Positions 47,364 to 59,658 of a stretch of DNA of 64,000 nt are shown one piece after another. This stretch comes from Lagopus muta (taxonomy: Eukaryota > Chordata > Aves > Galliformes > Phasianidae): the NCBI RefSeq assembly GCF_023343835.1, contig NC_064435.1:71992134-72056133 (forward strand). The letters are read 5' to 3'. The translations under genes were made by a program, and so were the position numbers. The first letter of the stretch is position 1; each line of letters starts with the position of its first letter. Under the pieces are notes generated by a model, which saw only the letters and a list, made by a program, of their open reading frames with translations, made no database searches and had not been told where the DNA came from.

Positions 47364-50300
47364 CTGAAATTAAGAAGAGAAGATGTTAGTTTGTACAAAA
47401 TGTCACAGGGTATCATCTTGAGAGCAAATACAGATTTAATTCGTAATGCCAATCTGTAATGGATCTAGCCACTATAACTGACAATTCAAATAAGTTGAAC
47501 ATGTGCGATGTAATATTCATATGTTCAAGACTGGGGAAAAGGGAGCATGCACATAAATTCTGCACTTCTATATTTTTTGCAATTTTAAACTTTTCCTTCA
47601 TATATTTAAAGAAAATCCAAAAATTACACAGATTTCCCAGTCCTGCTTAGTAGGGAATAAAATTGTTCTGAACAGAAGCTCAACATAATGACTATTGGAA
47701 TTATCTGAGCATGCCTAACTGAAAAAAAGTATTTATGTGTAAGTAAAACACTATCAATCAACTTTACCAGCAGATCTGGAAATTGATTGTTCATGCTAGT
47801 GTTATCCTTGTTCAATGTAAAAGTGAGTATTATTTATTGAGAATTGTAACAGTTTAAGTAGATCTTTAAGTTGGACCTTCTCTAACGATCTTAAATTTGT
47901 TCAGCGGTGTTTTGTTGAATGCAATACAAACAAATGGTACTGTTTTTACATTCTTATTTCAGCCTGGGAGCACAGAAAAGTTAAGACAACTTGGAACAGC
48001 TCTAAGAATAATGACTTTTCTTTCTTGCTTCAGTGGCGAAGGAAGAAATTACATCTTATGATTAACTATGATGAGCATGGCAAGGATGATGGGCTTTCTT
48101 CTTAAAATTCAGCAGACAAAAGTACAAACTTTTTTGCTGAAACCCCAGAGATCTTTTAGATGGTCCTTTCAAGGAAAACACAGTTTATCTGAAGTTCTGA
48201 ATGGACCAATCTGCTTCTGATCTTCCACGTAGGCTCATGGGTTTTGTAACTGTGCAAGAAATTTGTTTACTTAAATGAAATTCTTCTTTTGTCATAGGTG
48301 TGCATATACTTTTATTAATTTATGCTTATATGCACATTCTTCAAGCAGGAATGTTTCAAATATGAATTTGTGGGGTTCATTGAGTTTCAGCCTTATTAGT
48401 TTTTTCTTCTGCTCAGACATGGCAGTTTGTATGGTTCTGAGTAATGTTGCAATCTAATAGTTGTCTGATGTGTTTCTTGCTTAAAATTTTCCCATACGTT
48501 TCAAAGTCTGTAGTATCCTCTGTTGCACCACAGGCTACATTTATTTATCAAAAAAGATCATATATTACCTGTTGTTACACAACAAACTTGTAATTCAAGC
48601 ATCCAAGTCTCTTAGGGATAAGAGATAACTAAGAGTTAACTGATACCAGAAAAGAGTCATTCAAAGAGAGATGGCACAAGTAGGAAGGATGATAAAAGAA
48701 CTTATATGAGGAGCAAACCTCCAATTCAGGTGCAATGATTTTCAGATAACAGCACGTATTCAAATAGATTTCTAAAGATTATTGCATTGAAAGATGGATA
48801 AAAGCGAGGTTGCTTCCAGGACACATGACAGCAGGTGTAGTAGCCCTCTCAAGTCACCAAGAATTCCTTGAAGCATCTGATACAGGCAAAATGATCTTTG
48901 ATCACATACGAAGTCTAGAAACCAAATAAGCCAGGGTTTTATTGCTGTGATGAAAATTCCTATTTTTTTTTTTTTTTCCTACTGCATTTCCTACAGAATG
49001 AGAAGAGCATAATAGTAGTTCCCCTCTACCTGTTCCTGGATCATAATACTCTTCAGTCCAATTTCTCCCAAGACTGTAATGAAGCAAAATTGATTGAACC
49101 TATTTTTCCCCAGTCTAAAGATTTCAGATATCTACCTGCTCTCCACTGGTGCCCAACCAGCATATTTTAGAATGCATCAGGAAGAAATTAGGAAGGATCA
49201 GTGAAGTACGTGAGGTACACCTAAAGAGTCAAAAGCATCCCCCCAGAGTTATGACAGAATAGTCATAGAACTGCTTTATTTTAAAGAACTAATTTTTCCT
49301 GTTTAGTGAAATTACATTTTCAGATTTTTCTCAACAACGGTAAGGAAGATAAATTTGCTTTAAAATGGAAGCTGTTATTCACATATGCTCTCAAAGAGCT
49401 AAGTAACAAAGGATCAAATATTGAATGGCTTGAAATAAAGTTGACTGATTTGGCAATGCTGAAGGAAAAAAAGAGCACTTTCCTAACTTTTCTCTTCAAA
49501 AGGTTGATTTCCCATCTGATGAAACTGCAAATTCAGAAGGATCTATACAGAAGAGGCAGAAGAGTGCTAGCAGACAGCCTGTCTCTTTTGAAAGAAACTT
49601 TCGGGCAGAAAAAAGATAAAACACCTCTCTACACCAAAAGTTCTGAGACCATAAAGAAGGGGAAATCTGGTTTAAATGCTGGATATAATTTTCCAGTTAC
49701 AGAGAAGTTCTGATGATCAGAATATAAGCAGTTAGGTAATCACTAAAATGAAGCTGCATCACACTGACTCTTTTTCTTAAGAGGTTTACAGCAGTGAATG
49801 GGGATACAAGAGAAGAAAAAACAAGGATAAATCCCTGAATTATACTAATTTGTTCCAAAACCCATAGTTTCAACAGCACAGAGAACATACGCAGTCCTAG
49901 AAGAAAAAATCACAGATCAGCAGAATACTTCTGTCTGACCTAGACAATCCCAAGAAGTAGTGTTAGATTTCAGTGCTATTAGCTGTTCCAACATTCTGTC
50001 CAAATAGCATCTACAAGGAACAGAGTTTTGGGAATGAGAGACCTGGCAAAATGTGCTAAGGCTCCAAAAAGGCTTTATCTTCAGGATTTATTTCTAAAAC
50101 GTAGTGACTGTCATGGGAGCCAGACAATAGGATTATGAGGATATCATTTTTTGTTTGTTCATTGTAAAGCACTGTGAGATTCTTTCATTTGCTCTGTCCA
50201 AAGGCTTTCATATCCTGAACCACAGAACACTTGAGCTTTTTCATACTGAATGCCTTTACAAGAAGGACACGTCGTTGTTCAGATGTGGCATTAGGCTCCT

Positions 50301-50439
50301 GTGCTGTCTTACTTATCACATTCATTTCTCTTATAATCATTCAGGAATTATCATCCCAGAAGCCTAAACATATTTTAGTGGGGAATTAAAGACACTTTTT
50401 AAAAACAGCCTTCACTCACTGGACAAAATTGTCAAGACT

Positions 50440-50475
50440 TACAAAAAAAACAAAAAAAAAACAAAAAAAAAAACA
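50440..50475. repeat. A-rich (CAAAAAAAA)n simple repeat
   Basis: Runs of 8 to 11 A separated by single C bases, in the MARCHF11 last intron just before the 36 bp duplication. Confidence 0.85.
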
Positions 50476-50508
50476 ATAAATAGGCAAAGCATTAAAGTGA
50501 AACATCCA

Positions 50509-50580
50509 TTTTAAAGGAGTAATTTAACTATTTCTCAATTATTTTTTTAAAGGAGTAATTTAACTATTTCTCAATTATTT
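50509..50580. repeat. 36 bp tandem duplication
   Basis: Two adjoining copies with period 36 share aaaggagtaatttaacta and tttctcaattattt. They are nearly identical, differing only near the T run at the joint. The duplication is probably recent and has no evident function. Confidence 0.88.
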
Positions 50581-50719
50581 AGAGTTAAATAGAAATGTGA
50601 AAAAAACCTGTTTCTGACTGAAAAAATAGTGTGTAGCTAGATGTATCCATTATTAAAAAAACCTCTGCTAGTACAGTTTTGCAACTAAGGGAATCTGTGG
50701 ATGTTATTAGGTATTTGCA

Positions 50720-51324
50720 ATGGTGGGAGAGAAAAAGGCATGAAAGAAGGCTTGAAAGAGAACTATTTCATGGAAAGGTCAAAGACAAATGGTCTGAGAA
50801 GAAGTGCAGGCTGGAAAAGGAGTGGAAGGTCAAAAAGGAGCAGCAGAACAAAACAGAGAGCAGACGAAAAAAAAAAGATTGAGAAAAAATAAAAGACTGA
50901 AAAAAATGGAGGTCAAAAAATGGAGTAGAAGGCTGAAAGTAAAGTTAGAGGGAAAAAAAAAAAAAAAGAAGGAAGACAAAAAAAGAGTAGGAGGTCCGAT
51001 TAAGAGGTTTAAAAAAGAGTTGGGATGACAAAAAAAGGGTGAGATACCAAAACAGTAGTAGGAGACCAAAAGGGGTGGGAAGGCTTGTAAAAAAAAATTG
51101 ACAGGCGTAAGAAAACATGGAGCTTGAGGAAGAGGGAATGCTGAAAACAGGTGGAAAACCAAACACTGTGAAGGGATGGGAGACTAAGGAAAAGTAGAGG
51201 CTGAAATAAAGTGAAAGCTTGAAAAGGGTGGAAAACTCAAAAAAAAAAAAAAAAAAGTACTTGAAAAAAGTAGAGGCAAAAAAAATGAGTAGGAGGCCAA
51301 GAAGTGGTGGGAGGCTGAAAATAA

Positions 51325-51360
<36 letters not shown>

Positions 51361-52145
51361 AATAAAAATAAAAATGAAAAAGGAAGCTGGAAAAAAAGGT
51401 GGAGGCCAAAGAAAGGGTGGGATGCAAAAAAGAGATAGGAGACCAAAAGGGGGTGGGAGATCCTGTAAAATCCACTATTGTTGGGAGGTTAAGAAAACAG
51501 TGTGAGAAAAAGTGGAGACTGAAACAACATGGGAGGATAAAAGTGGAGAGAGAAACTATGTGAAAGACTGAGAAATAGGTAGATTTTGAGAAGAAGTGGA
51601 GTTTGATAAGGAGTGGGAGCTCTGACAAAGTAGGAGTCTGAGAATAAGAAGCTGGAATAGGGCTTGAGGCTGAAAAGGGATGTGAGGCTGAGAAAACCAT
51701 AAAAGATTAATTAAAGGGTCCAGGCTAAAAAAGGTTGAGAGAAAAAGAAGGGATGGGTAGCAGAGAAAAATGTAAAGGCTGAGAAAAAGGTTGAATGTGA
51801 AAAGGGCTGCTGAGATCAAAAGGGAGGTAGAGGCAAAGGAAAAATCAACTAAAGCAGTGCAAAGTCAGAAAAAAATACATGATGAATGAGTACAGGCTGA
51901 GAAAAATTGGAGGCCCAAGAGTAGTGAGAGGCAAGAATAAAAGCTGAAAGGTAATGGGAGGCTGAAGAAAGGTGGAAGCCTAGAATAAAATGAGGCTGAA
52001 ATAAGTTGGGAGGCTGAGAACAAAATATGAAGCTGAGAAAAAGTACTGAACAAAGAGGTAAAAAAAAAAAAAACACCAAGAAAATGGTGTCTAGCTAAAA
52101 AACAGCACCAAAAAAAAAGTTGAAGCAAAAGAGGGGTAGAAGGCC
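50720..52145. repeat. Degenerate polypurine minisatellite-like array
   Basis: For about 1.4 kb the plus strand is built almost wholly of A and G. It is arranged as loosely repeated units of about 17-25 bases of the type ggaggctgaaaaaaggtg, gtaggaggccaagaagtggt and gaggctgaaataaagtgg. A runs of up to 18 bases are interspersed (50950-50965, 51239-51256). Copies are too diverged for a fixed period. Because the minus strand is nearly all pyrimidine it has few stop codons, which accounts for a 251-codon minus frame (50945-51700) that I do not regard as a gene. The array lies inside the MARCHF11 last intron, so the pre-mRNA carries the pyrimidine strand. Confidence 0.88.
51325..51359. repeat. (GATA)n microsatellite
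   Basis: About nine perfect tagat/aga units (TAGA)n, continuing into aaataaaaataaaa. It is embedded in the purine array and likely length-variable. Confidence 0.95.
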
Positions 52146-53695
52146 AAGTATGTACAAGTATTCAAAGTATAAATATGTGTAAATATGTCAAAACTTTGGG
52201 GCAAACTGCTTTTAAAATGGTAACAACAAAATACTTCAAAAAGTACAGCTATTTAAACTTCACGAACGGCCAAAAAAATAATATTGTTTGTGCAACAGCA
52301 TAGAGAGGCATAACTCCAATGAACTAGACTAAATCTTGATTGTACCACCAGCAACTCATCCACTTGTCTTGGAATAGGTGCTGCACAGGCAAACTCATAT
52401 GCAAGCACAGTTTGTGAGTGAAATAAACAGAGATTTTAGCGGGAGTATAGGTATAATTGCAAATCCTTTGTAAGACTAAGCTCAAACGGAGGGAATGTCA
52501 TGGATGACTAAATACAAATGAGAGCAGAGGACAGACTAAATGAGAAGTAGCTGGTTGTAAGCATTACAAGCTTTATGATACAAGAGATTATATATGATAT
52601 CCAATGGTAAAAAGCATATATTAACGTCTTTGGGAATTCATTAGCATAATTGGCAGTATTGTGTTTTTACGTGATTCATAAATAATAATTACATTTGTCT
52701 ATTAGAGAACGTTATTCAAAGAATTCAAATTAAAACTATCAATCTAAAATTCCTCATTTTATGGTACAATTGAATAGAATTGAATATATTAATAAATATT
52801 TTGAAAAGCTACAAGAATTCCTGGTATTACAAGCTCACAGAATACAGATTACTTGAAATTACATGTAGACTGTGTAGGCTGAATGTCTGCATTATCAGAA
52901 TTTTTCAGTGACCAAAGTTCTGTTTCTGAATTTCCAGATAAGCTGTATGCGCACTGAATTTAAGCATTATTAAAAAACAGGGTCCAAATATGTTTAATTA
53001 TAGTCAGTTTCAGAGCAAGCAACACGAAAGTTTTCATATATTTTCTCTGATAGGCCTGTAAAACATACATCTGTGTGATTTAAGGCATGTCAGACTTCCA
53101 GTCCGGAGGTGGCTTGAACCTGGTTGACTTAAAGGGCAGCTACCTAACTGCATGAAGCAGTCTATTGAACACACAACTTATAATGGTTTATTTATGTAAA
53201 TAAATTCACTAGTATTTTGGCTCATCCACAGACATTCCCTGTTGGTTTTTAGATTGATTTAGTTGTTTTAACAACATTCAAAGGGAATTAAAATAGTTAG
53301 AAATAACTGGTTGTTCCAACTATCCAGTGCCTATCGAAGTAAATTTTTGTAATTTGCACAAAAAACAAAAACAAACAAACAAAAAACCAAAAAACATGTA
53401 GAATTCCATACAACTGAAAAGCTTAGAATGCCTGAAGCACCTTTTGTCTATACCTGGAGTTTTGTTTTGTTTTCTTTTTCTAACAAAAGGAAAAGCCTTT
53501 GAGTGCTCAGCAGGAGCAGGGATGTAGCTGGTCATGAAGCTGAGCTTTTTTTTTTTTGAGTATCCAAAGTGTTGGAAATTTCAGTTGTGTTCACTTCTTG
53601 GAGCAGATTCACAGAAGAAAATCTGTCAAAAAATATTCTAGAGTGGGCTTCTCATAAAATTTACAAAACAAATAGAAATGGCCGTCAGCCATTTT

Positions 53696-53849
53696 GATGT
53701 GGCTCTGGGCAGCCTGGTCTGGTGGTTGGTGACCCTGCACATAGCAGGGAGGTTGAAACTAGGCGATCATTGTTGCTTCTCAACCCAGGCCATTCTATGA
53801 TTCTATGATTCTATGATTCTATGATTCTATGATTCTATGATTCTATGAT
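53696..53849 (+). mobile_element. CR1 LINE 3' fragment with expanded tail
   Basis: A short CR1 end: gatgtggctctgggcagcct, ggtctggtggttggtgaccc, aggttgaaactaggcgatca, caacccaggccattctatga. The 8-base tail unit attctatg is repeated seven times without error (53792-53847). The long perfect tail suggests a younger insertion or later expansion by slippage. It is antisense to MARCHF11. Confidence 0.95.
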
Positions 53850-54281
53850 ACGGTAATGAAATGACAGTAAAAGACAATATGGCTTTATGGTTGAAGCAGA
53901 AGTCTTGATATTGGGAATCATTCTGTTTCCTTGAGCCTTATTGAGCAGAATTCAGCACTGCCCTTCACAATTCCCATATAAGAGATTGGGATAACACCAA
54001 CATTTATCACTCAGAATTTCTGAAATTTGCTAGCTGTCTGTATTTTCAAGTATTTGAAACTGATCCTATTCCCATCACTAAGGTACTTTGATCGGACTGA
54101 GAGTAAAGCCTCTTTTGTTCTTTTCTCTTTGCAGTATCAATAACACTGTAAATAGCAATATTGGTATCAGCTGAGAATAAATCGGAGAAGAACTGGAGTG
54201 ATTAATTAGAGTGACCAATTAGAAAAATAGATAGTCACAGTCTTACACCACAGTCTGTGCTTTTTAAGTTTTTGAGCTTAC

Positions 54282-54474
54282 CTATGCATACTAGATCCAT
54301 AAAACCATACAATCCATAGCAGGTTTGAAAAAGGCTGTCCTTTCTTTGCAATACTGCATAGGGGCTGAAGGCTGACCATAGAAGCCAAGTCACACTTGCT
54401 ACTAAGAACAGAGATCCTAGGATTACAGCAACCATCTGCACTTTCTCAACCAGTGTTATAGTAATGCTTTGCCA
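54282..54474 (-). CDS. MARCHF11: MARCHF11 internal exon: transmembrane region
   Basis: This exon encodes 64 residues plus one base of a split Gly codon. On the minus strand the acceptor is tttctcttttag and the donor G|gtaagc. It starts in phase 0 with [15 protein letters not shown], the MARCH4/9/11-type lead-in. The first membrane helix follows ([19 protein letters not shown]), then a short loop ([17 protein letters not shown]) and the second helix ([15 protein letters not shown]), which continues into LIVHEG of the next exon. In this E3 family the two helices anchor the RING-CH domain on the cytosolic face of Golgi/endosomal membranes. That lets it ubiquitinate membrane cargo. The exons with the RING-CH domain and N-terminus are not visible up to 64000 and should lie further right. 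No frameshift or stop is seen. Confidence 0.95.
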
Positions 54475-55630
54475 CTAAAAGAGAAACAAAGGTGTATAAG
54501 ATAAAAATGTTATTTTCTGTGATTGTACATTCAACTCCACTTTGTTCCTGAAATCAGAAATTACTTTAAAATTTATACATATCTTCATAAAATGTTACTA
54601 ATATTTTTGACACTAGCATTTTAGAGAACTTTTTTACCTATTTCACTTTGGCTAAAAGTGAAACTAATAGTTGCTTCGCCATCTCCTCCAGCATCACTAC
54701 CATCACCATCTAGCTGTGAACTTCAGAAGAGTTATTAGTTTACTTCTATTTTGAATACATAGCACAAAAAAAAAATTAGTCTTAGGAGCGGAACTCAGCC
54801 CTTCTTATTTGTATGCTAACAAACAGAATACAAAGAAAGTTGGGAAGCCAGTCTTAGTCTGTTTTTATGTTAGTATAACAAGTTGAAAGTGACAGTTTTC
54901 CTTCCCATCCCATCCCCCTCCAAGTCCAAAGCCATTTTCCACTTTCCTGCTGCTCATCAAAGAAGCTCCTGGCTGTCTCTTGGCATGCCAGGGGAGATGA
55001 GGTTCTGTGCATAAACCAGTGATAACAATACAAAGAGACATCCATAGCTTGGTATGGAGGCAATCTGAAGACTTGGGAAGAGCCCTGAACATAGGTAACA
55101 TGCAGATTTCTTTCCAGTGCACATTACCTACGTCTGCCTTTCTTAGAAAGGCTGGAATGTATGTATGTAAGATACTTCAGATTTGTGATGTGACAAGATT
55201 TTAATATAAAGAATATGCTTACTGAATTTTGTCGAGATATGAATAGAAGAAAAATTTTGTTAAAATAAAAGGTCACAAAAGCAAAACATAACATGCCAAG
55301 AAAAAAAAAAATCATCCTAGATTGCCCTTAATGTCTGTGGTCTTTCATAGACAATTATTTGTCTGAATTAGTTTGGCAGAATCTCCACTCTAGCACCATG
55401 ATCTGCTCCAGAGATAATAGTGCCAAATCTTTAGATTGACATCATTTCTGTTCCTAATTTTGAAAATATCTGCCCACTTCCAGGGTTGCAATAAGGACCA
55501 AATGGAGAAAGATCTACTGAACCAACAGCGCTATCACTTTTTACCCATCTGGTAATAGTTTTTTCTGTTAGTTTATAAAAGCATTCTTTTTTAACAGCAG
55601 TTGGGTAGTCAGTATTGTATGATTGTAAAA

Positions 55631-55905
55631 TGCTAGAATAATTCAGGTTGCAAGAGACTGTGGGAGGTCTGTAGTTCAACTTTCTGCTTAAAAGGGGGTC
55701 AGAAATAGGATCAGGCCAGATTGCTCAAGGCTTAAAAATTTCCAATTATGAAGACAGCTCAACTTCTCTGAGCTATCTAGCGCACTTCTTTACTGCTCTA
55801 AGGTCATAAAACCTTTTTCTTACATCCAGTTTGAACCACAATTTAAGCTCTCCCATCAAGTCTCACTGCTAGATGAGCAATGAGATCCTCTCCCCTTTTC
55901 TACCA
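55631..55905 (-). mobile_element. Old CR1 LINE 3' region
   Basis: Read on the plus strand it follows the reverse complement of CR1: gctagaataattcaggttgc, gggaggtctgtagttcaact, gatcaggccagattgctcaa, acttctctgagctatcta, acctttttcttacatccagt and a worn 5' side near atgagatcctctcccctttt. It is clearly older than the copies at 21510 or 53696. It lies in sense with MARCHF11. The 82-codon minus frame at 55431-55679 overlaps its end. Confidence 0.75.
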
Positions 55906-57230
55906 TTTCAGCTTTTCCCATTAACTTTTTTAACTGGTGCATAATTTGCACATCCTGCTCACCTCCTCTTGTTGCAGCCTTCTGAGTACAACAGTACAAA
56001 AAGGTAGCCATACAATTTGTGAATTTTGTATTTCAATATGCTGTTCTTTTATAATTAACTTATTAAACTCATACTAATAATTTCATTGAAATTTGGAGGT
56101 TGGATTGGAGCTATTTATATTAAATAATAAATTGTTTTTTTAATAGTAAGCCAAGTATGGATACTCATTTCCTTTGTCAGGGAAGGTCAGTTACAATTGA
56201 TGCATGACAGAATGGTATGAGCTTCTCATGATTCAGATATTGTACATGGGACTTAAATATCAGGGCTGAAATTCATAGAGCTCTCTTTAGACTTGGTGGG
56301 GATATGTTCAACAAAATTATTCTTCATTTCACAGCTAATGCTACACAGTGGGACCCGGCAGAAAGCTGTCAAAAATGCTGTTGGTTATATATTTCTATTT
56401 TCTTTCATTATCAGTATAAGACAGCCCCATAATGTGTTTGTTCAGAACGCGTGAAATCATAGTATGTTTACATGAGGTAAAATTTAGTTTTATGCATTAA
56501 CTGTCATAAAATGTTAAACTACCAAATTCATGGAAGAAGCTAGCAATAAACTGAAAAAAAAAAAATGTATCACTGAAATAAACAGCTGGTCTTTCACAGT
56601 GCAATTCCTTAAGCTTAGTTCAGCTTACTTTGAGTTTTATTTTATTTTATTTTTTACTTCAATTGCTCTTAGTTATTCTTCAAAACTAGCACTGAGCAGA
56701 AGGAAAAGCAGTCCAAATATTCAGGATAAGTAACACAGAGTGCAGTCTAGATATAAAGCTTACCCTTTATTCTAGCATTGCCAGACATGCAATTTCTATG
56801 CCTGTTGTCTCCCATTCATAACCACACTCAACCATTTCTGCTTTTTTTTTCTTCCTTTTTTTTTTCCCCTTTCCTCATGTAAAGGTCTCACTAGGGCATC
56901 TATTGACTTACCCCAAACTTCCTTCTAGAAAATCTTGACCTTTAAAAGTCCTAAGAGACATAGATATGATCTCAGTCTCTTCCTGGCATCTTCTTAATAA
57001 TGTGCTCTAGTCATTTTGTTGTTTGTGAGATCAGATGAACGGGCTGTCAAGAATGCAAGCAACAATAATCTCTCAACCTCCGTAAATTTAATGATTCCAA
57101 AAATTCAGCATACTACTATGCTACCAACCAGGAAGGGGAGCCACTTCAATTACTGAGAAAATGCATAAGCTTTCCACAGATCATGGTTCCTAATTCCTTT
57201 GCCTTTAAAAATCAATGAGCAATTAAAACA

Positions 57231-57253
57231 AAAACAAACAAACAAAAACAACA
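57231..57253. repeat. (CAAA)n-type simple repeat
   Basis: A short run of caaa units with one imperfect unit in MARCHF11 intron DNA. Confidence 0.7.
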
Positions 57254-59514
57254 ACCAAGAACTCATAAAGGGGGTTGGATGTTCTTTACTATTACTCAGC
57301 TGCTTTGACCTTTGTGGTGTCTGTTGCCTTTCTTCTGTACAAAAGAAACTATACTCCTCCACCTTCCTGAGTATGAAGGTCAGCAGTTTCTAAGCAATTT
57401 ACATATTTTATCTTCCTATCAGTACAGTTTCTAAGTTAAACTAGTCAGTAAGATCCCACAGTAGACAGGGGAGGAAGGGTGGTACATGTAATAGGGAAGG
57501 CACTCAAGGAGCCCAAACAGTTTTACACAAAACTAACTTATCTCTTAGTGCAAGGCTGTCTGCTGTAGGATTACAACAACATAACAGTGACAGAGTAGGG
57601 TAGACAGGTGTTAAAGTCTACATGATCAGATTCAGGGCTTTGGTTACTGTGTATGTAGCTCTTTAGTGCCAATGGCAAGAAGACCTCGCATGATACTGAT
57701 GTCTAACCGACCAGAAATTAAACTTTCTTCTCCCTGGCCCTCTGCCCCCAAGCAATTTTGCTTTAGAAACTTAGTCTGAGATTGCCTCTCAGAAAATATA
57801 TGGCTTCATTTTTCCTTTGGCTTTTATTGTGTTTAGGTATGAATTATAAAGAGCAAGCAGATTGAACTGAGACAAGCATATTTTTCACGTAGAGAAGGTA
57901 TTCTATAGTTATTGCACTATTCGTATGTAAATAAGCTCCAAAGATTTAGTTCTTTACTTAGCCATAGACAATACTAGCCATTAGGCAATGAGAAGGAACT
58001 ACATGGGACTGTACTGTTTGGTTACACCGCATTTTATAACAGAATTTATGAAGAGGAACGGCAGTCGTAGTCGCAATGCTTTCTACTGTCTGAAGTCTCA
58101 TGCAAAGTGTAGTTACAGTGTGTGAGTGCCCACTCTGATAAATGCTTAGGGATAGAAGAATTTTTCTGTTTAAATACCAAAGACATTTAAGCCTTATTTG
58201 ATTTCTTATGATCATTCACCTTATTGCATGCCCTGCTATGTGTTCTGTTCAACTTTTAGTATTAAAGTAACTGTTTATGATAAAGAGGTCACAAAAGTAA
58301 TGTGATAAAAGTATCAGCAGTAAAGAAATTGCATTTAGAATTTAACAGTCTGCACTATTTAACATCTCAAATTGAAAGTATCACTGTTGGTATGTCATAA
58401 TTTAAATCCATTATTTCCATAAAATTATTGCACATTTTCTTCATAAAACTTGCTTTGTAACTCTTAGTTGCTCAAGATTATAAATTATGACTTCCTAATT
58501 TGTCTTTGTCATTTGCTGACTATACATCCCCATAAACACTAAGTTCTTTTAGCTAAGTTTTAACAAATCAGAAAAGTTCTATGCAGCTTTTCTATTGTAA
58601 GCTTCTATAAAGTACATAACCATAAAAAATAAGTATTTTGATACAAACTGGCATTTTGCTTTAAAATCAAAATTAAAAGAAAACTTTAAATATTTTGTGT
58701 CTGACAAAAATAATAATAATTTTTCATAGGTGGATTCTTCAAAAAAAAAAAAAATCTCCTTTAAATTTCTGTGAAATAGTATCCCGTTTGATATCGATCC
58801 CCATCATATCTGTAATGTTATGAGGTACTATGCCATACCCAGACTTCTGATTTTGATATAGCGCTGCTTTTTCGCCCCTTGAGAATTCCCTATACTCTTA
58901 CTTCTGCTGACACTTTATTATGTTTGGCTTTGGTAATCTTTTATTTACCACTGCTCTTCCTTTCATAAATCATTTGGGAGTCTGGTACATTTAATGAACC
59001 CTGTACTTCTGTTTCTAACCCCAAAACCATTGTTCCCATAAGTGCTCTATTAAGGATAAATACTGCATAATTTCATATTTTTTCAGGTAGAGACTTCCAG
59101 AAGTTGAAAGAAACATATTGCTTTGAAGGGCTAATTGCTAAAGAATAAAGTTAATGAAGAAATACGCATGTTATATACTAACATAAAAATTGATAGGCTA
59201 TTCAAAGATTCATCATCTTCGATGATAAATCGATACTAACTTATCTTTTTTTTTAATTGTGCCTTATAAAAGCCTGTTGATTGTCATAAAATGCATGGCA
59301 GAAAAGTGATCTTAAAAGCACTCATTGAGACTGAAATTGGACTCAAAACACTTTATATGAAAAATGTCTGCAGTGAAACTACAGATTTTCTTACATCCTT
59401 AATAAAGAACATATGAAAATTCCTCATGGCTGGCCAGAATAGATGACAGAGAGTAATCCCTCTGCATATAGTTCTACCAACTCAGGAAGACTAGCAACAG
59501 GTGATGAAACAGAA

Positions 59515-59658
59515 GACTTTCTCGGAGGTGTTTGAGGCCATGTGGGATGGGTCTTTGAGCAACATGGTCTATTGGCAGATGTCCTTGCCCATGGCAGGGG
59601 GGTTGGAAATAGACGATCTTTACATTCCTTCCTACCAAACCATTCTATAAGTCTATGA
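59515..59658 (+). mobile_element. Worn CR1 LINE 3' fragment
   Basis: The order of CR1 3' landmarks is preserved: ctcggaggtgtttgaggcca, gagcaacatggtctattggc, cccatggcaggggggttgga, aatagacgatctttacattc, then ccattctataagtctatg. Substitutions are frequent, so this is an older copy than 53696. Confidence 0.85.

Larger units (their letters stand above)
47364..54281 (-). other. MARCHF11: MARCHF11 last intron
   Basis: A phase 1 intron of 6.9 kb. On the minus strand it runs from donor G|gtaagc at 54281 to acceptor atttcag at 47364. It contains the purine repeat array (50720-52145), a GATA microsatellite, a 36 bp tandem duplication at 50509-50580 and a CR1 with a tail of seven units (53696-53849). 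A 135-codon plus-strand frame at 49306-49713 is discussed in the findings. Outside these it is AT-rich unique DNA. Confidence 0.88.

Noticed and set aside
50945..51700. 251-codon minus-strand open frame, the longest in the window
   Set aside because: It lies wholly in the purine array. The pyrimidine-rich strand simply lacks stop codons, and the product is a low-complexity Ser/Phe/Leu/Pro string.
53792..53849. Regularly repeated 8-base units, considered as a CRISPR-like array
   Set aside because: They have no spacers and are the known CR1 tail. The genome is avian.
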